Source of the DNA: an uncultured Eubacteriales bacterium
GTDB lineage: Bacteria; Bacillota; Clostridia; Christensenellales; Aristaeellaceae
Direction of reading: 5' to 3'
Length of the DNA: 46,900 bases
Assembly: GCA_902765305.1 (NCBI GenBank)
Contig: CACWZI010000032.1
Span: 1-46,900 of the forward strand
Shown: positions 1-8,586 of the stretch, piece by piece
Position numbering within the stretch: the first letter of the stretch is position 1
How the letters are laid out: every line of letters begins with the position of its first letter
Notes under the pieces: generated by a model
Database searches by the model: none
Told to the model about the DNA's origin: nothing
Seen by the model: only the letters and a program-made list of their open reading frames with translations
Made by a program: the position numbers and the translations under genes

Positions 1-90
1 CGCTCCTTCACTTGATGCTTCTATTATACCATATCTTCCGTCGTTTTTGTATATATTCTCCTCTACCTTTTGACTTTTTCAGTGGTCTCG

Positions 91-177
91 GACGGTTCTT
101 CTGACTCGTTTTGTCTGGCAAAAAGGAATAAGATGAGTCAATAGAACCGTCCCATTGACTCATTTGAGAACCGTCCC
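91..177. repeat. REP-like inverted repeat cluster
   Basis: The decamer GAACCGTCCC occurs at 144-153 and 168-177, with an inverted partial copy (GACGGTTCT) at 91-99. ATGAGTCAAT (133-142) and ATTGACTCAT (154-163) form a perfect 10-bp inverted repeat with an 11-base loop that contains one GAACCGTCCC copy. From memory, similar gaaccgtccc/tgactca cassettes are common in Clostridia near REP-associated transposases; no transposase is visible here. It lies just downstream of the kinase stop codon and could also act as a transcript-end hairpin. Confidence 0.5.
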
Positions 178-183
178 CTTTGC

Positions 184-2058
184 TCATCTTTGCTCGTCCT
201 GGCCGATGATCTCGATGCCGTCGCGCTGGATGGGGGAGAAGTCGCGGATGCGGTTGGCGGTCACGTTTACCAGCCTGAGGTTTTCCAGGCCGGCCAGCGG
301 CGACAGGTCGGATACGTCGTTGCCGGGGATCTCCAGGCACTCCAGCCAGGGCATGCCGGCCAGCGGCGACAGGTCGGTGACTTTGCAGCCGGGCAGGCAC
401 AGCGCGGTCAGCGCCTGCATGCGGGTGAAGGGGGTCAGGTCGCGAATGCCGGCCTCGCCGAAGGAGAGCCCCGGCAGCCATTGCAGCTTCGATACGGATT
501 CCAGGTCGATGCCCTCGCCGCCCAGGGCCAGCCATTTCAGGCCGGTGAGGGCGGTCATCCAGGACAGGTCGCTGTTGTCGCACCGGCCCCCGATGTGTAG
601 GGAGACCAGGCTGTCGCCCATGCCCGCAAGGCCGCGCCAGTCGTCGGGCATGTCGCATTGGTCGACGATCAGATGCAGCGTATTGGGCCACGGCGCATCC
701 AGCCCCTCGACGGATTCGAGACGCAGGTTTTGCAGCACGATCTCCCCGATGGGAATGCCGGAGGCGCGCAGGGCGTCCAGCATGCGCTTCAGCTGTTTCC
801 CGTCCATGGGGTCGCGCCGCTCGTTCCGGCTCCAGTCGTCATCGCCTTCATACCGGGTGAAGCGGATGCCACTGCCGGTGACGTAGACCCGCGCTTCGCA
901 GGGGTAGCCGCTTTCCGCCTGATAGCCAGCCCACAGCTCCGGCGCTGCCTTGAACATATCCTCCGTCAGGGCAAAGGGCGCGGGCCGGTTTCGCAGCAGC
1001 AGAAACAGACCCAGCGCCACGCAGACCGCAGCGGCGAGTCCGGCTACCAGCGCCCGGAGGGGGAGGCGGCGCTTCGGTGGCATGCCTACGGCGAGGGCCT
1101 CGGAGAGGTCCTCCATGCATTGAAAGCGGCCCTCGGGTCGCACGGCCAGCCCCTTCATCAGGGCGCGTTCCTGGGCGGGACTCATGCCCGTTGCCCCGGC
1201 GTCGATGGGCGGCACGAGGGTGTCCTGCTGGACGCGATCGGCGGCGGGGGGCGGCGTGACGCCGGTGGTCACCCTGTAGATCGTGGCGCAGAGGGCGTAG
1301 ATGTCGGACCAGGCGCCCTCGCGGCCTTCATCGGCGTACATCTCCAGGGCGGAGTAGCCGGGGCGCACCTTCAGGAAGGTGGATTTGGTCGCGTCGCCGG
1401 TTCGGGTTGCGCCGAAGTCGATCAGCTTGACCACGCCGCCGTCGGCGATCATCAGGTTTTCGGGGCTGATATCCCGGTGGAAGGTGTTCTGGCGGTGCAT
1501 CTCGGCCAGCGTCCTCATGGGCAGCTCCAGCAGCCGGAGCACCTGGCGGAAGGGCAGCCGGCCGTCGCTGTGCTCGGCCAGCGCGTCGAGGGTGATGCCC
1601 TGTACGTATTCCATAATGATGTAGGCGGTGCCGTTTTCGCAGAAGTAGTTTTTGACGCCCACCACGCCGGGGTTGCCGTCGAAGCGGGCCAGCATCCTGG
1701 CCTCCTCCAGGAACTTTTCCCGGTCGTGAAAGAAGATGGCCTCGCCGCTGCCCGAGAACACGCAAACCGCGTTGCTCTGGGCGTTATCGCGGTAGACGAC
1801 GCCGGTGGGAAAGAACTCCTTGATGGCCACCATCGTGCGCAGGCGCAGATCCATGCCCACATAGGTGATGCCGAAGCCGCCTTCGCCCAGCAGGCAGCCC
1901 ACCAGATACTGCCCGTTGAGTATGGTGAAGGGCGGCAGGTGGTGGCGGGCCGGGGTATAGGCGCTGGGAATGAATTGACATTTGGGACAGCGCTCCCGCC
2001 CCTGCATGGGGCTCATGCAGTGGGGGCAGAGGTCGGCGGCATCCAGCGGACGGTCCAT
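184..2058 (-). CDS. Transmembrane Ser/Thr protein kinase with zinc ribbon and extracytoplasmic leucine-rich repeats
   Basis: Predicted membrane protein kinase of 624 residues. A zinc ribbon (Cys11, Cys14, Cys24, Cys27) precedes a Hanks-type kinase domain: glycine loop GEGGFG at 58-63, Lys80, HRDISPEN at 194-201 with catalytic Asp196, and DFG at 214-216. All catalytic residues are present, so it should be active. A basic stop (KRR, 329-331) is followed by one membrane helix at about 336-356. The outside part ends in leucine-rich repeats of the internalin style at about 450-610 (DLSPLAGM, DLSPLAGL). The sensor is therefore LRR and not PASTA. It is the last gene of a three-gene operon, 4 bases after the FHA gene, so the FHA protein is a likely partner or substrate. 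The ligand of the LRR part is unknown. Confidence 0.9.
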   Translation of the reverse strand: MDRPLDAADLCPHCMSPMQGRERCPKCQFIPSAYTPARHHLPPFTILNGQYLVGCLLGEGGFGITYVGMDLRLRTMVAIKEFFPTGVVYRDNAQSNAVCVFSGSGEAIFFHDREKFLEEARMLARFDGNPGVVGVKNYFCENGTAYIIMEYVQGITLDALAEHSDGRLPFRQVLRLLELPMRTLAEMHRQNTFHRDISPENLMIADGGVVKLIDFGATRTGDATKSTFLKVRPGYSALEMYADEGREGAWSDIYALCATIYRVTTGVTPPPAADRVQQDTLVPPIDAGATGMSPAQERALMKGLAVRPEGRFQCMEDLSEALAVGMPPKRRLPLRALVAGLAAAVCVALGLFLLLRNRPAPFALTEDMFKAAPELWAGYQAESGYPCEARVYVTGSGIRFTRYEGDDDWSRNERRDPMDGKQLKRMLDALRASGIPIGEIVLQNLRLESVEGLDAPWPNTLHLIVDQCDMPDDWRGLAGMGDSLVSLHIGGRCDNSDLSWMTALTGLKWLALGGEGIDLESVSKLQWLPGLSFGEAGIRDLTPFTRMQALTALCLPGCKVTDLSPLAGMPWLECLEIPGNDVSDLSPLAGLENLRLVNVTANRIRDFSPIQRDGIEIIGQDEQR

Positions 2059-2062
2059 GTGA

Positions 2063-2602
2063 TCACTTCCTGTTTATCGGGATAGGAGGCGTGGTTTCAT
2101 TCCAATCGAAGTCCGGCCCGCACAGGGGCACGAAAAGCAGCTCGGTCCGGCCGATGCTGAGCTTATCTCCGGCGTTCATGCGGGTGGTGCTCAGCAGGGG
2201 CGTGCCGTTCAGGCGCACCAGGTCGCAGCCGTTCATCAGTCCGCAATAGAAGGCGCGGTCCCGGGCGTCGTAGGTGACGACGAAGGGCTGACCCTGGGAG
2301 ATGCTCCCGTCGCCCTCCAGGTCGATGTCGCATACGCCGCCCCGCCCCACAAAATTGTTATCGCTGTGGATTTCGTGGCTGCGGCCCCGGTTCGGCCCTG
2401 CCGTGCACACCAGCCATCCGGCCACGGGGCGGATCTCGGCCGTCGACCTGCCACCCTCCCGGGGAGAAACAGGGGCTTCCAGCGATTCCCGGGGTATGAC
2501 CAGCGGCTCTGAGAAGCGGCGGTTGACCTCGCCGCAATAGGGACAATGCCTGTAAATCGAGGCGTCGTAAAAGTGCCCGAAGGCGCACTGCCTGATTTCC
2601 AT
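2063..2602 (-). CDS. Zinc-ribbon FHA-domain protein
   Basis: A 179-residue cytoplasmic protein without signal peptide or membrane helix. An N-terminal zinc knuckle (Cys6, His10, Cys20, Cys23) is followed by a linker and an FHA domain at about 63-165 with the opening VGRGG (85-89) and the late LNGTPLL and GDKLSIGRTELLFV strands. FHA domains normally bind phosphothreonine through Arg, Ser and His. The Gly-Arg is present, but the canonical SRxxH stretch reads SQGQ (102-105), so the second Arg and the His are missing and phospho-binding may be altered. It sits between the unrecognised gene (11 bases upstream) and the kinase (4 bases downstream), clearly co-transcribed, which suggests an adaptor for the kinase. 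Confidence 0.85.
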   Translation of the reverse strand: MEIRQCAFGHFYDASIYRHCPYCGEVNRRFSEPLVIPRESLEAPVSPREGGRSTAEIRPVAGWLVCTAGPNRGRSHEIHSDNNFVGRGGVCDIDLEGDGSISQGQPFVVTYDARDRAFYCGLMNGCDLVRLNGTPLLSTTRMNAGDKLSIGRTELLFVPLCGPDFDWNETTPPIPINRK

Positions 2603-2613
2603 ACGGTTCCCTC

Positions 2614-3690
2614 CTATAATTGCTCCCCGTCCCGGCTCATGTTGTCCACGAGCACCTGGCGCATGCGCTCGCTGACCTCGGTGTCCTCGTCACAGTACAT
2701 GCAGTACAGGGCCAGCCAGTCGAAACAGTTGCGGGGGTCCAGTTGGCAGAAGCCGCACTCGTCCAGCAGCAGGTTGAGCCGCCGGTAGCGGTCCGCGAAC
2801 AGCTCGGCGGGGTCGTCGCTGTCCGAGGCGTCGTCGTCCCCGCCGTCGGTGACCAGGAACAGCAGCGTCAGCACCTTGCGGGGCACATCCACCTGGCGGG
2901 TGAGTATGCGGCTGATCAGCACCTCGTCGGGCCAGTGCCGGTTCAGTATGGAGGCCACCACGCCGCCCCGGGCGGCCTGGCCGGGCATGCGCAGGTACAT
3001 GCGCACCACGTCGCGCACGGTGTAGGTCTCCTCCTCGACGCCGTTGGGGCTGCTTTCCGGTCCGGTGAGTATGGCCAGCAGCCGGCGGAAGTGCCGGTAG
3101 GCGGTGTTGTGCAGCCGGCCCAGGCTCCTGGCCTTGCGTGAGACGAACAGCACGAATTCGTCCACCGTGCGCACCTTGCTGAACTCCTCCATGATCTCGG
3201 CAGTGGTGCCCTCGCCGCCGATGCGCACGCAGGCGATCATTCGCTGCAGGTTCAACACCCGGTTGTAGTCCATGCGGTTGCGCAGCCCGTAGAGCCAGGT
3301 CAGCTCCACCGGGTTGCGGTAGTGCAGCCCGCCCTCGCCCACGGTGGCGATGAAGTTCTGGGCGCTTTCCAAATCCATGTCCAGCGCGAAGCAGATGCGG
3401 ATCAGCTGCTCGCGGCTGGTGGCGGTCGTCTTGCCCTTGAGCCAGTTGTCGATCTTCCGGCGCAGGCTGTCGCCGGCGGGCTCGCCCTCAAAGCCCTGCA
3501 GCCGGAACAGCTTCAGGCGCAGCTGGGCCGCATCGCTCAGGCCGGAATATTGCAGCAGCGTCTCGGAAAAGGTGCGGGTGTGGATGCCCGATTCCAGATA
3601 CTCCCGGGCAAAGGCGCTGTTTCGGCGAAGCCGTATAACAGCGTCCATGTCCGCGTCCAGTATTGGAATCGACTTGTCGCGAACTGGCAT
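2614..3690 (-). CDS. Unrecognised protein, first gene of the kinase operon
   Basis: A 358-residue soluble protein that I do not recognise by name. It is rich in Arg, Leu and Glu, predicted mostly helical, without signal peptide or membrane segment. Residues of about 75-115 (RRKIDNWLKG, then SREQLIRICFALDMD) resemble the helix-turn-helix fold of XRE-like proteins, where a target-size helix pair is followed by a layer of start-to-finish helices; a DNA-binding or scaffold role is possible but not shown. The start is supported by AAGGGGG 7 bases upstream of ATG. It leads a tight operon with the FHA protein and the kinase, so it may be the regulator or phosphorylation target of the pathway. Upstream A/T-rich DNA at 3700-3760 has TATAAT-like boxes but no clear -35 box. 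Confidence 0.7.
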   Translation of the reverse strand: MPVRDKSIPILDADMDAVIRLRRNSAFAREYLESGIHTRTFSETLLQYSGLSDAAQLRLKLFRLQGFEGEPAGDSLRRKIDNWLKGKTTATSREQLIRICFALDMDLESAQNFIATVGEGGLHYRNPVELTWLYGLRNRMDYNRVLNLQRMIACVRIGGEGTTAEIMEEFSKVRTVDEFVLFVSRKARSLGRLHNTAYRHFRRLLAILTGPESSPNGVEEETYTVRDVVRMYLRMPGQAARGGVVASILNRHWPDEVLISRILTRQVDVPRKVLTLLFLVTDGGDDDASDSDDPAELFADRYRRLNLLLDECGFCQLDPRNCFDWLALYCMYCDEDTEVSERMRQVLVDNMSRDGEQL

Positions 3691-3824
3691 ACACAGTCCC
3701 CCTTCTGATGATTATACTGTATCTCCAGTCTATTATTATATAACATATTTGGCGATGCTTTTGCAATGGATGTCCAGTCTCCGGATTCCGGAAAGGCACT
3801 GAAAATATAAAAAGGGGGATGGTA

Positions 3825-3830
3825 TATAAT
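3825..3830 (+). promoter_or_regulatory. Probable -10 box of the LRR gene
   Basis: TATAAT lies 41 bases upstream of the ATG at 3872, within an A/T-rich stretch shared with the divergent kinase operon. No good -35 hexamer is present at the usual distance, so the call rests on the -10 box alone. Confidence 0.4.
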
Positions 3831-3871
3831 AGTAAGGCTGAATTTGGCACAAGAAATGGAGGGGTTACATC

Positions 3872-6010
3872 ATGAAGAAACTGACGGCTTTGCTGCTGGC
3901 ACTGCTGCTGGTCCTGGGTGGACTTGCCGCGCTGGCGGAGGCGGAACCGACCGGGAACGAAGAGCTGGAGCTGGTCGATGAACTCGACCAGATCGACGCT
4001 TCGGGGCTCCCGGAGTTGTCCGATCTGGAGTTTGCGGAGCTGGACGACCTGCTGCCCGGTGAAGCGGTGAGCTTGGAGCCTGAGGCCGAGTCCAACGCCT
4101 CAAAGGGCGTGAAGATCTCTTCCGCCAACTTCCCGGACGCGGCGTTCAGGAAGTACGTGAAGGCCCAGTATGACGCGAACAAGAACGGCTATCTGTCCTC
4201 CGACGAGACAGACGGCGTGACGGGCATGTGGCTGGGCGTCGAAGAGGGCTACACGAAGGTCAATTGCAAGAACGTCAAGGGCATCCGGTATTTCCCCAAC
4301 CTGGAGGAGCTGTTTATCATCGGCAGCGCTGATACGACCCTCCCGCTGACCAGCCTGGATGTCAGCAAGAACACCAAGCTGGTCAGGCTGTATGTGTGCT
4401 TTACCAAGCTGGGCAGCCTGGACGTGAGCAAGAACGCCAACCTGGAGGAGTTGAACGTCGGCACCAACAAGCTCAAGACCCTGACCCTGGGCAAGAAGAT
4501 GGCGAACCTGGATTCCATGGTCTGCGACAACAACCAGCTGACCAGGCTGGACGTGAGCGGATGCCCGGCGCTGACCTATCTGCAGTGCCACGACAACCAG
4601 CTGTCCACGCTGAATGTGACGAAGAACACCCAGCTGCGGGAGCTGTACTGCGAGCGGAACAAGCTGAAGACGTTGAGCCTGAACAAGAACACCGAGCTGG
4701 TTATCCTGACGGCCTGCGAGCAGGCGAACAACAGCCTTTCGACCGTCGATATCGGCAAGTGCACCAAGCTGGAGCGTCTGGATATCAGCATCAACAAGGT
4801 CTCCAAGCTGGACGTCTCCAAGTGCACCAAGCTGAAGTTCCTGGACGTCACCGGCAATCGACTCTCCAAGCTGGACGTCGCCAATGCGACAAATATGGAG
4901 AACCTGCTTCTGAGCGAAAACAAGGTTTCCAAGCTGGATGTCAGCAAGATGAAGGCGCTGGTCGAGCTGCGGTGCCGGGAAAACAAGATCGACAGCCTGG
5001 ATGTCCGCAAGGCCAGTGGGCTCGAGGTGCTGGAGGCCAGCGTGAACGCGCTGACCACGGTGAAGCTGGGCAAGCACCCCAAGCTGAGGGAGCTGTACGT
5101 GGACAGCAACGAGGTCTCCGCGCTGGACGTCAGCAAGTGCCCCGCGCTGGTCAATGTGGACGCCACCGGCAACAAGATCGCCAAGCTGGACTTTTCCAAG
5201 GCTTCGAAGCTGGAGATCCTGTACGCAGGCGACAACCGGCTGACCACGCTGAAGCTGGGCAGCCACCCGAAACTGAGGGAGCTGCATTGCTACAACAACA
5301 AGCTCGGGACGCTGAACGTCAGCAAGTGCCCCGCGCTGGTGAGGCTGGAGTGCTTCACCAACAAGATCGCCAAGCTGGACCTGACCAAGAGCCCCAAGCT
5401 TCAGTACCTGTACGCCGCCGTGAACAAGCTGACCAGCCTGGATGTCAGCAAGAACACGAAGATGGTGGAAATGCAGGTGTGCGAGCAGAGCGGCAAGGGC
5501 ATCGATGCCGTGGACGTCAGCCGGATGAAGGACCTGGTCTTCCTGGACGTCTCCATGAACCATCGCATCAGCAAGATCAACGTGAAGAACTGCGCCAAGC
5601 TGGTCCATCTGGACGTGACCGACAACAATCTGACCGCCCTGGACGTGAGCAGGAATACCAGGCTGCAGAAGCTGTGGCTGGAGGGCAACCGGATCAGCAA
5701 GCTGAACGTGTCCAAGCTGCCCGAGCTGACCCACCTGTGGTGCGGCACCAACCAGCTGAAGACCGTCGACGTCAGCAAGAACGCCAAGCTGACCAGCTTC
5801 CGCTGCCACGACAATCCCATCAAGACCTATGACATCGCCAAGCTGCCCGCCAGCCTGAAGGCGCTGGCCCTGAACGACGATATCCGAGAGATCGACACCG
5901 ATGCGGACATGATTCGCTGGTTCGTCTCGGAAGACGAGCACCTGACCTTCCCGAGCCGGACCAGGCTGGTCAACGGTGAGGAGGTCGTCTACGAGCCCGA
6001 GGAGGACTGA
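3872..6010 (+). CDS. Secreted leucine-rich-repeat protein with EF-hand-like loop
   Basis: A 712-residue exported protein. A Sec signal peptide with hydrophobic core covers residues 1-22 (cleavage near LAALAEA), followed by an acidic linker. DANKNGYLSSDE at 101-112 fits an EF-hand calcium loop. From about 150 to 670 there are more than twenty repeats of about 21 residues, built on LDVSKNxKLxxLxCxxNxL, the internalin-like or bacterial cysteine/LRR type. The protein ends YEPEED without sortase motif, GW or SLH domain, so it is probably released or held non-covalently. The start has GGAGGGG 8 bases upstream. It is divergent from the kinase operon, whose kinase also carries LRRs outside the cell; a functional link is suggestive only. 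Confidence 0.88.
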   Translation: MKKLTALLLALLLVLGGLAALAEAEPTGNEELELVDELDQIDASGLPELSDLEFAELDDLLPGEAVSLEPEAESNASKGVKISSANFPDAAFRKYVKAQYDANKNGYLSSDETDGVTGMWLGVEEGYTKVNCKNVKGIRYFPNLEELFIIGSADTTLPLTSLDVSKNTKLVRLYVCFTKLGSLDVSKNANLEELNVGTNKLKTLTLGKKMANLDSMVCDNNQLTRLDVSGCPALTYLQCHDNQLSTLNVTKNTQLRELYCERNKLKTLSLNKNTELVILTACEQANNSLSTVDIGKCTKLERLDISINKVSKLDVSKCTKLKFLDVTGNRLSKLDVANATNMENLLLSENKVSKLDVSKMKALVELRCRENKIDSLDVRKASGLEVLEASVNALTTVKLGKHPKLRELYVDSNEVSALDVSKCPALVNVDATGNKIAKLDFSKASKLEILYAGDNRLTTLKLGSHPKLRELHCYNNKLGTLNVSKCPALVRLECFTNKIAKLDLTKSPKLQYLYAAVNKLTSLDVSKNTKMVEMQVCEQSGKGIDAVDVSRMKDLVFLDVSMNHRISKINVKNCAKLVHLDVTDNNLTALDVSRNTRLQKLWLEGNRISKLNVSKLPELTHLWCGTNQLKTVDVSKNAKLTSFRCHDNPIKTYDIAKLPASLKALALNDDIREIDTDADMIRWFVSEDEHLTFPSRTRLVNGEEVVYEPEED

Positions 6011-6021
6011 CGCCCGGAGGA

Positions 6022-6068
6022 CATAACAAAACCGGGGATGCCGGATTGGCATCCCCGGTTTTGTTATG
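6022..6068. terminator. Bidirectional 21-bp hairpin terminator
   Basis: Perfect inverted repeat with 21-base arms (6022-6042 and 6048-6068) and a 5-base loop. The core CCGGGGATGCC is flanked by AACAAAA and its complement TTTTGTT, so each strand reads a GC stem followed by a T-rich arm. It separates the convergent LRR gene and proS and probably ends both transcripts. Confidence 0.85.
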
Positions 6069-6076
6069 CGCCGCAT

Positions 6077-7804
6077 TTACAGCCTGCACTCCAGCTTCTC
6101 CAGGGCCTTCACCACGTAATCATAGGCGAAATCCACGGCCTCGGCCTCGGGCACGATCTCCTTCATGGACTTGTCGCGGCTGGCGATTTCGATGGTGCCG
6201 TTCTTCAGGCCCTTGGGGCTGACCACGATGCGCAGCGGCACGCCGAACAGGTCCGCGTCGGAGAACATGACGCCGGCGGAGACGCTGCGGTCGTCCCAGA
6301 GGACCTCCACGCCCTTGGCGGTCAGTTCGTCATAGAGCTTCTGGCTGGCCTCGGCGACTTCCGGCTGGTCGGCCCGCAGCGAGCAGATCTGCACGTGCCA
6401 GGGGGCGATGCTCATGGGCCAGATGGGGCCGTAGTCGTCCCGGTGCGCCTCGCAGACGGAGGCCGCCAAGCGGCCCACGCCGATGCCGTAGCAGCCCATA
6501 ATCGGGTGCTTCAGGCTGCCGTCCTGGTCCACGTAGGTCATGTCCATGCTCTCAGTGTACTTGGTGCCCAGCTGGAAGATGTTGCCCACCTCGATGCCGC
6601 GGCTGGTGTAGATATGGGGCTTGCCGCACTTCGGGCAGATGCCGCCGTCGATGGCCTTGGCCACGTCCACGTAGTCCACCGCGCCGACGTCACGGGCGAT
6701 GTTGAAGCCCACGTAGTGCATGTCGTCCTCGCAGGCGCCGGTGGCGAACCACTCGATGCCTTTGAGGCTGTTGTCGTAGACCACGGTCACGCCCTCGGGC
6801 AGGCCGATGGGGCCGGTGAAGCCGGCGTGGATGCCGCTGTCCTCGGTGATGACGGCGGGGTGCACCTCGGCCTTGAGGAAGTTGCGCAGCTTGGTCTCGT
6901 TCACGTCCAGGTCGCCTCGGATGAACACGATCACGAAGGAATCGTCGGCGTTGCGCTGGTACATGACCGCCTTGCAGGTCTGCTGCGGCCTGATCTTCAA
7001 AAACGCGCACAGGTCCTCGATGGTCTTGCAGCCCGGGGTGCTGACCTTCTCCAAAGGCGCGATCTCGCCGGGCTCGTTGGTCAGCAGGCAGGGGGCCGCC
7101 TCCATGTTGGCGCGGTAGTCGCAGTCTCGGCACAGCACGATGGTGTCCTCGCCCACGTCGGTCAGCAGCATGTACTCGTGGCTCACCTTGCCGCCCATCA
7201 TGCCGCTGTCCGAGGCCACCGCCACCACCTCAGGCACGCCGCAGTGGGCGTAGATGCGGTTGTAGGCGTCGTAGCAGCGGGCGTAGTATTTCTCCAGGTC
7301 CTCCTGGGAGGTGTGGAAGGAGTAGGCGTCCTTCATCGTGAACTCGCGCACGCGAATCAGGCCGCCGCGGCAGCGGGGCTCGTCGCGGAACTTGGTCTGG
7401 ATCTGGTAGATCATGAAGGGGTACTGGGTGTAGGAGTCGGCCACGTCGGTCATCAGGTGGACGGAGGCCTCCTCGTGGGTCATGCCCAGCACCATGTCGC
7501 CGCCGGAGCGGTCCTTGAACCGGAGCAGCTCGCTGCCGATGCTGTCGTAGCGGCCCGACTTGCGCCACAGGTCCGCGGGCATCGTCACCGGGAACAGCAC
7601 CTCCTGGCCGTCGATGCGGTTCATCTCCTGGCGGATGATGTTCTCGATCTTGGCGGTGATGCGTTTGGTGATGGGGAACAGCGTGAATATGCCGTTGCCC
7701 ACGGGCTTGATGTAGCCGCCGCGCATCATCAGCGCCTGGGACGCGATGACGCAGTCCGCCGGGGTCTCCTTGAAGCGCTTGGAAACGAGATTTCTGACCT
7801 TCAT
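6077..7804 (-). CDS. proS: Prolyl-tRNA synthetase, bacterial type
   Basis: Cytoplasmic enzyme that charges tRNA-Pro with proline using ATP. The 575-residue length fits the bacterial ProS class. Class II motif 2 is seen as TKFRDEPRCRGGLIRVREF near 140-158 and motif 3 as YGIGVGRLAAS near 441-451. Between them (about 220-395) lies the INS/YbaK-like editing insertion with CKAVMYQRN and RGDLDVNETKLRNF, which hydrolyses mischarged Ala-tRNA-Pro. The C-terminal anticodon-binding domain begins near WHVQICSLR. The start codon has GGAAGG upstream. It is a single-gene transcript from its own promoter with a leader of only about 40 bases, too short for a T-box. Confidence 0.97.
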   Translation of the reverse strand: MKVRNLVSKRFKETPADCVIASQALMMRGGYIKPVGNGIFTLFPITKRITAKIENIIRQEMNRIDGQEVLFPVTMPADLWRKSGRYDSIGSELLRFKDRSGGDMVLGMTHEEASVHLMTDVADSYTQYPFMIYQIQTKFRDEPRCRGGLIRVREFTMKDAYSFHTSQEDLEKYYARCYDAYNRIYAHCGVPEVVAVASDSGMMGGKVSHEYMLLTDVGEDTIVLCRDCDYRANMEAAPCLLTNEPGEIAPLEKVSTPGCKTIEDLCAFLKIRPQQTCKAVMYQRNADDSFVIVFIRGDLDVNETKLRNFLKAEVHPAVITEDSGIHAGFTGPIGLPEGVTVVYDNSLKGIEWFATGACEDDMHYVGFNIARDVGAVDYVDVAKAIDGGICPKCGKPHIYTSRGIEVGNIFQLGTKYTESMDMTYVDQDGSLKHPIMGCYGIGVGRLAASVCEAHRDDYGPIWPMSIAPWHVQICSLRADQPEVAEASQKLYDELTAKGVEVLWDDRSVSAGVMFSDADLFGVPLRIVVSPKGLKNGTIEIASRDKSMKEIVPEAEAVDFAYDYVVKALEKLECRL

Positions 7805-7850
7805 GTGTAGACTTCCTTCCCTCGTTATGCTAATATAAATCTATTATAGT

Positions 7851-7879
7851 AGTATAGCCGCGAAGGGAGAATTATGCAA
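7851..7879 (-). promoter_or_regulatory. Promoter of proS
   Basis: On the minus strand TTGCAT (7874-7879), a 17-base spacer and TATACT (7851-7856), placed 47 bases before the proS start. A typical SigA promoter. Confidence 0.7.
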
Positions 7880-7901
7880 GTGAAGATTTGGGGAAAGACA
7901 G

Positions 7902-8465
7902 TCAGGCAAGATATTGCTTCAGGATTCCCCTCAGCTTATCATCCACAGGCAGGGCATACAGGACCAGGGTTTGTGTCTCGGGCTTGTCGGGATTGTCGAT
8001 GAAGGGAAGTGTTGCTTCGCTGCGCCATCTGTCCGGCTTCAGGCCCAGCGCGCGGGGACCGCAGAGCAATGTGAAATGCCCGTCCTCGTCACTGCGCAGT
8101 GCTGTGCTCTCGATTCGGCTATAAGGGACGCTCTCTTCCTTCGTGTCTACGCGCAATATGCGCCTGTCGGTCAAGCCGTAATAGGTATTTTGCCGCAGGC
8201 GCCTTGCGGTGAGAAAGGGATAGGCAAATGCGAAAGCGGCAATCAACAGGATAATAGCGATCACGCCGGGCTTGATGCCGGCGTCCGTGTTGCGGGCAAC
8301 CCGGAGATACATCATCGTCGCACCAGCCGCGAATATTGCCTTGAGGATGAAACCCACGATGATGCCCTTCCTGTTGGTCCTGTCCATTGTATCAAAGGAT
8401 GCGGGACGGCCGGACCACAGCAGCGTCTCATCCTCCGTCAGCATGGCGCGCAGCTTGTCATACAT
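7902..8465 (-). CDS. Membrane-anchored bacterial PH-domain-like protein
   Basis: A 187-residue protein. After a short cytoplasmic N-terminus with LLWSGRP there are two membrane helices at about 34-55 and 66-86, then a soluble part beginning YYGLTDRRILRVD, a signature of the YdbT/YdjZ-type bacterial pleckstrin-homology family (TxRRI or TNKRI). The order matches small membrane proteins of unknown function that occur widely in Bacillota. AAGGAGG sits 8 bases before the start. It is downstream of the fucosidase gene on the same strand with a 121-base gap that contains only a small CCCAAA/TTTGGG hairpin (8556-8572). No specific function can be given. Confidence 0.75.
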   Translation of the reverse strand: MYDKLRAMLTEDETLLWSGRPASFDTMDRTNRKGIIVGFILKAIFAAGATMMYLRVARNTDAGIKPGVIAIILLIAAFAFAYPFLTARRLRQNTYYGLTDRRILRVDTKEESVPYSRIESTALRSDEDGHFTLLCGPRALGLKPDRWRSEATLPFIDNPDKPETQTLVLYALPVDDKLRGILKQYLA

Positions 8466-8586
8466 ATAAACGTCCTCCTTCTTACAGCCATTTTAGCAGA
8501 ATCGATGCTAATACGGCGCTAAGAAAGAGGACATCGCGAATGCTGGGGTTTGTATCCCAAATGCGCTTTGGGCCTGTAAGTCTTTA

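Noticed and set aside
1-183. Protein-coding gene at the left edge
   Set aside because: The short frames contain only repeat sequence and T-rich DNA; no ribosome site or known domain is present.
4100-6076. 658-codon minus-strand frame opposite the LRR gene
   Set aside because: It is a periodic antisense shadow of the LRR repeats, without ribosome site or recognisable domain.
6038-7810. 590-codon plus-strand frame opposite proS
   Set aside because: proS is unmistakable on the minus strand; the other frame is a His/Val/Ala-rich shadow.
7805-7850. T-box or other riboswitch before proS
   Set aside because: The leader between promoter and start is only about 40 bases, too short for a T-box, and no specifier hairpin or terminator is visible.
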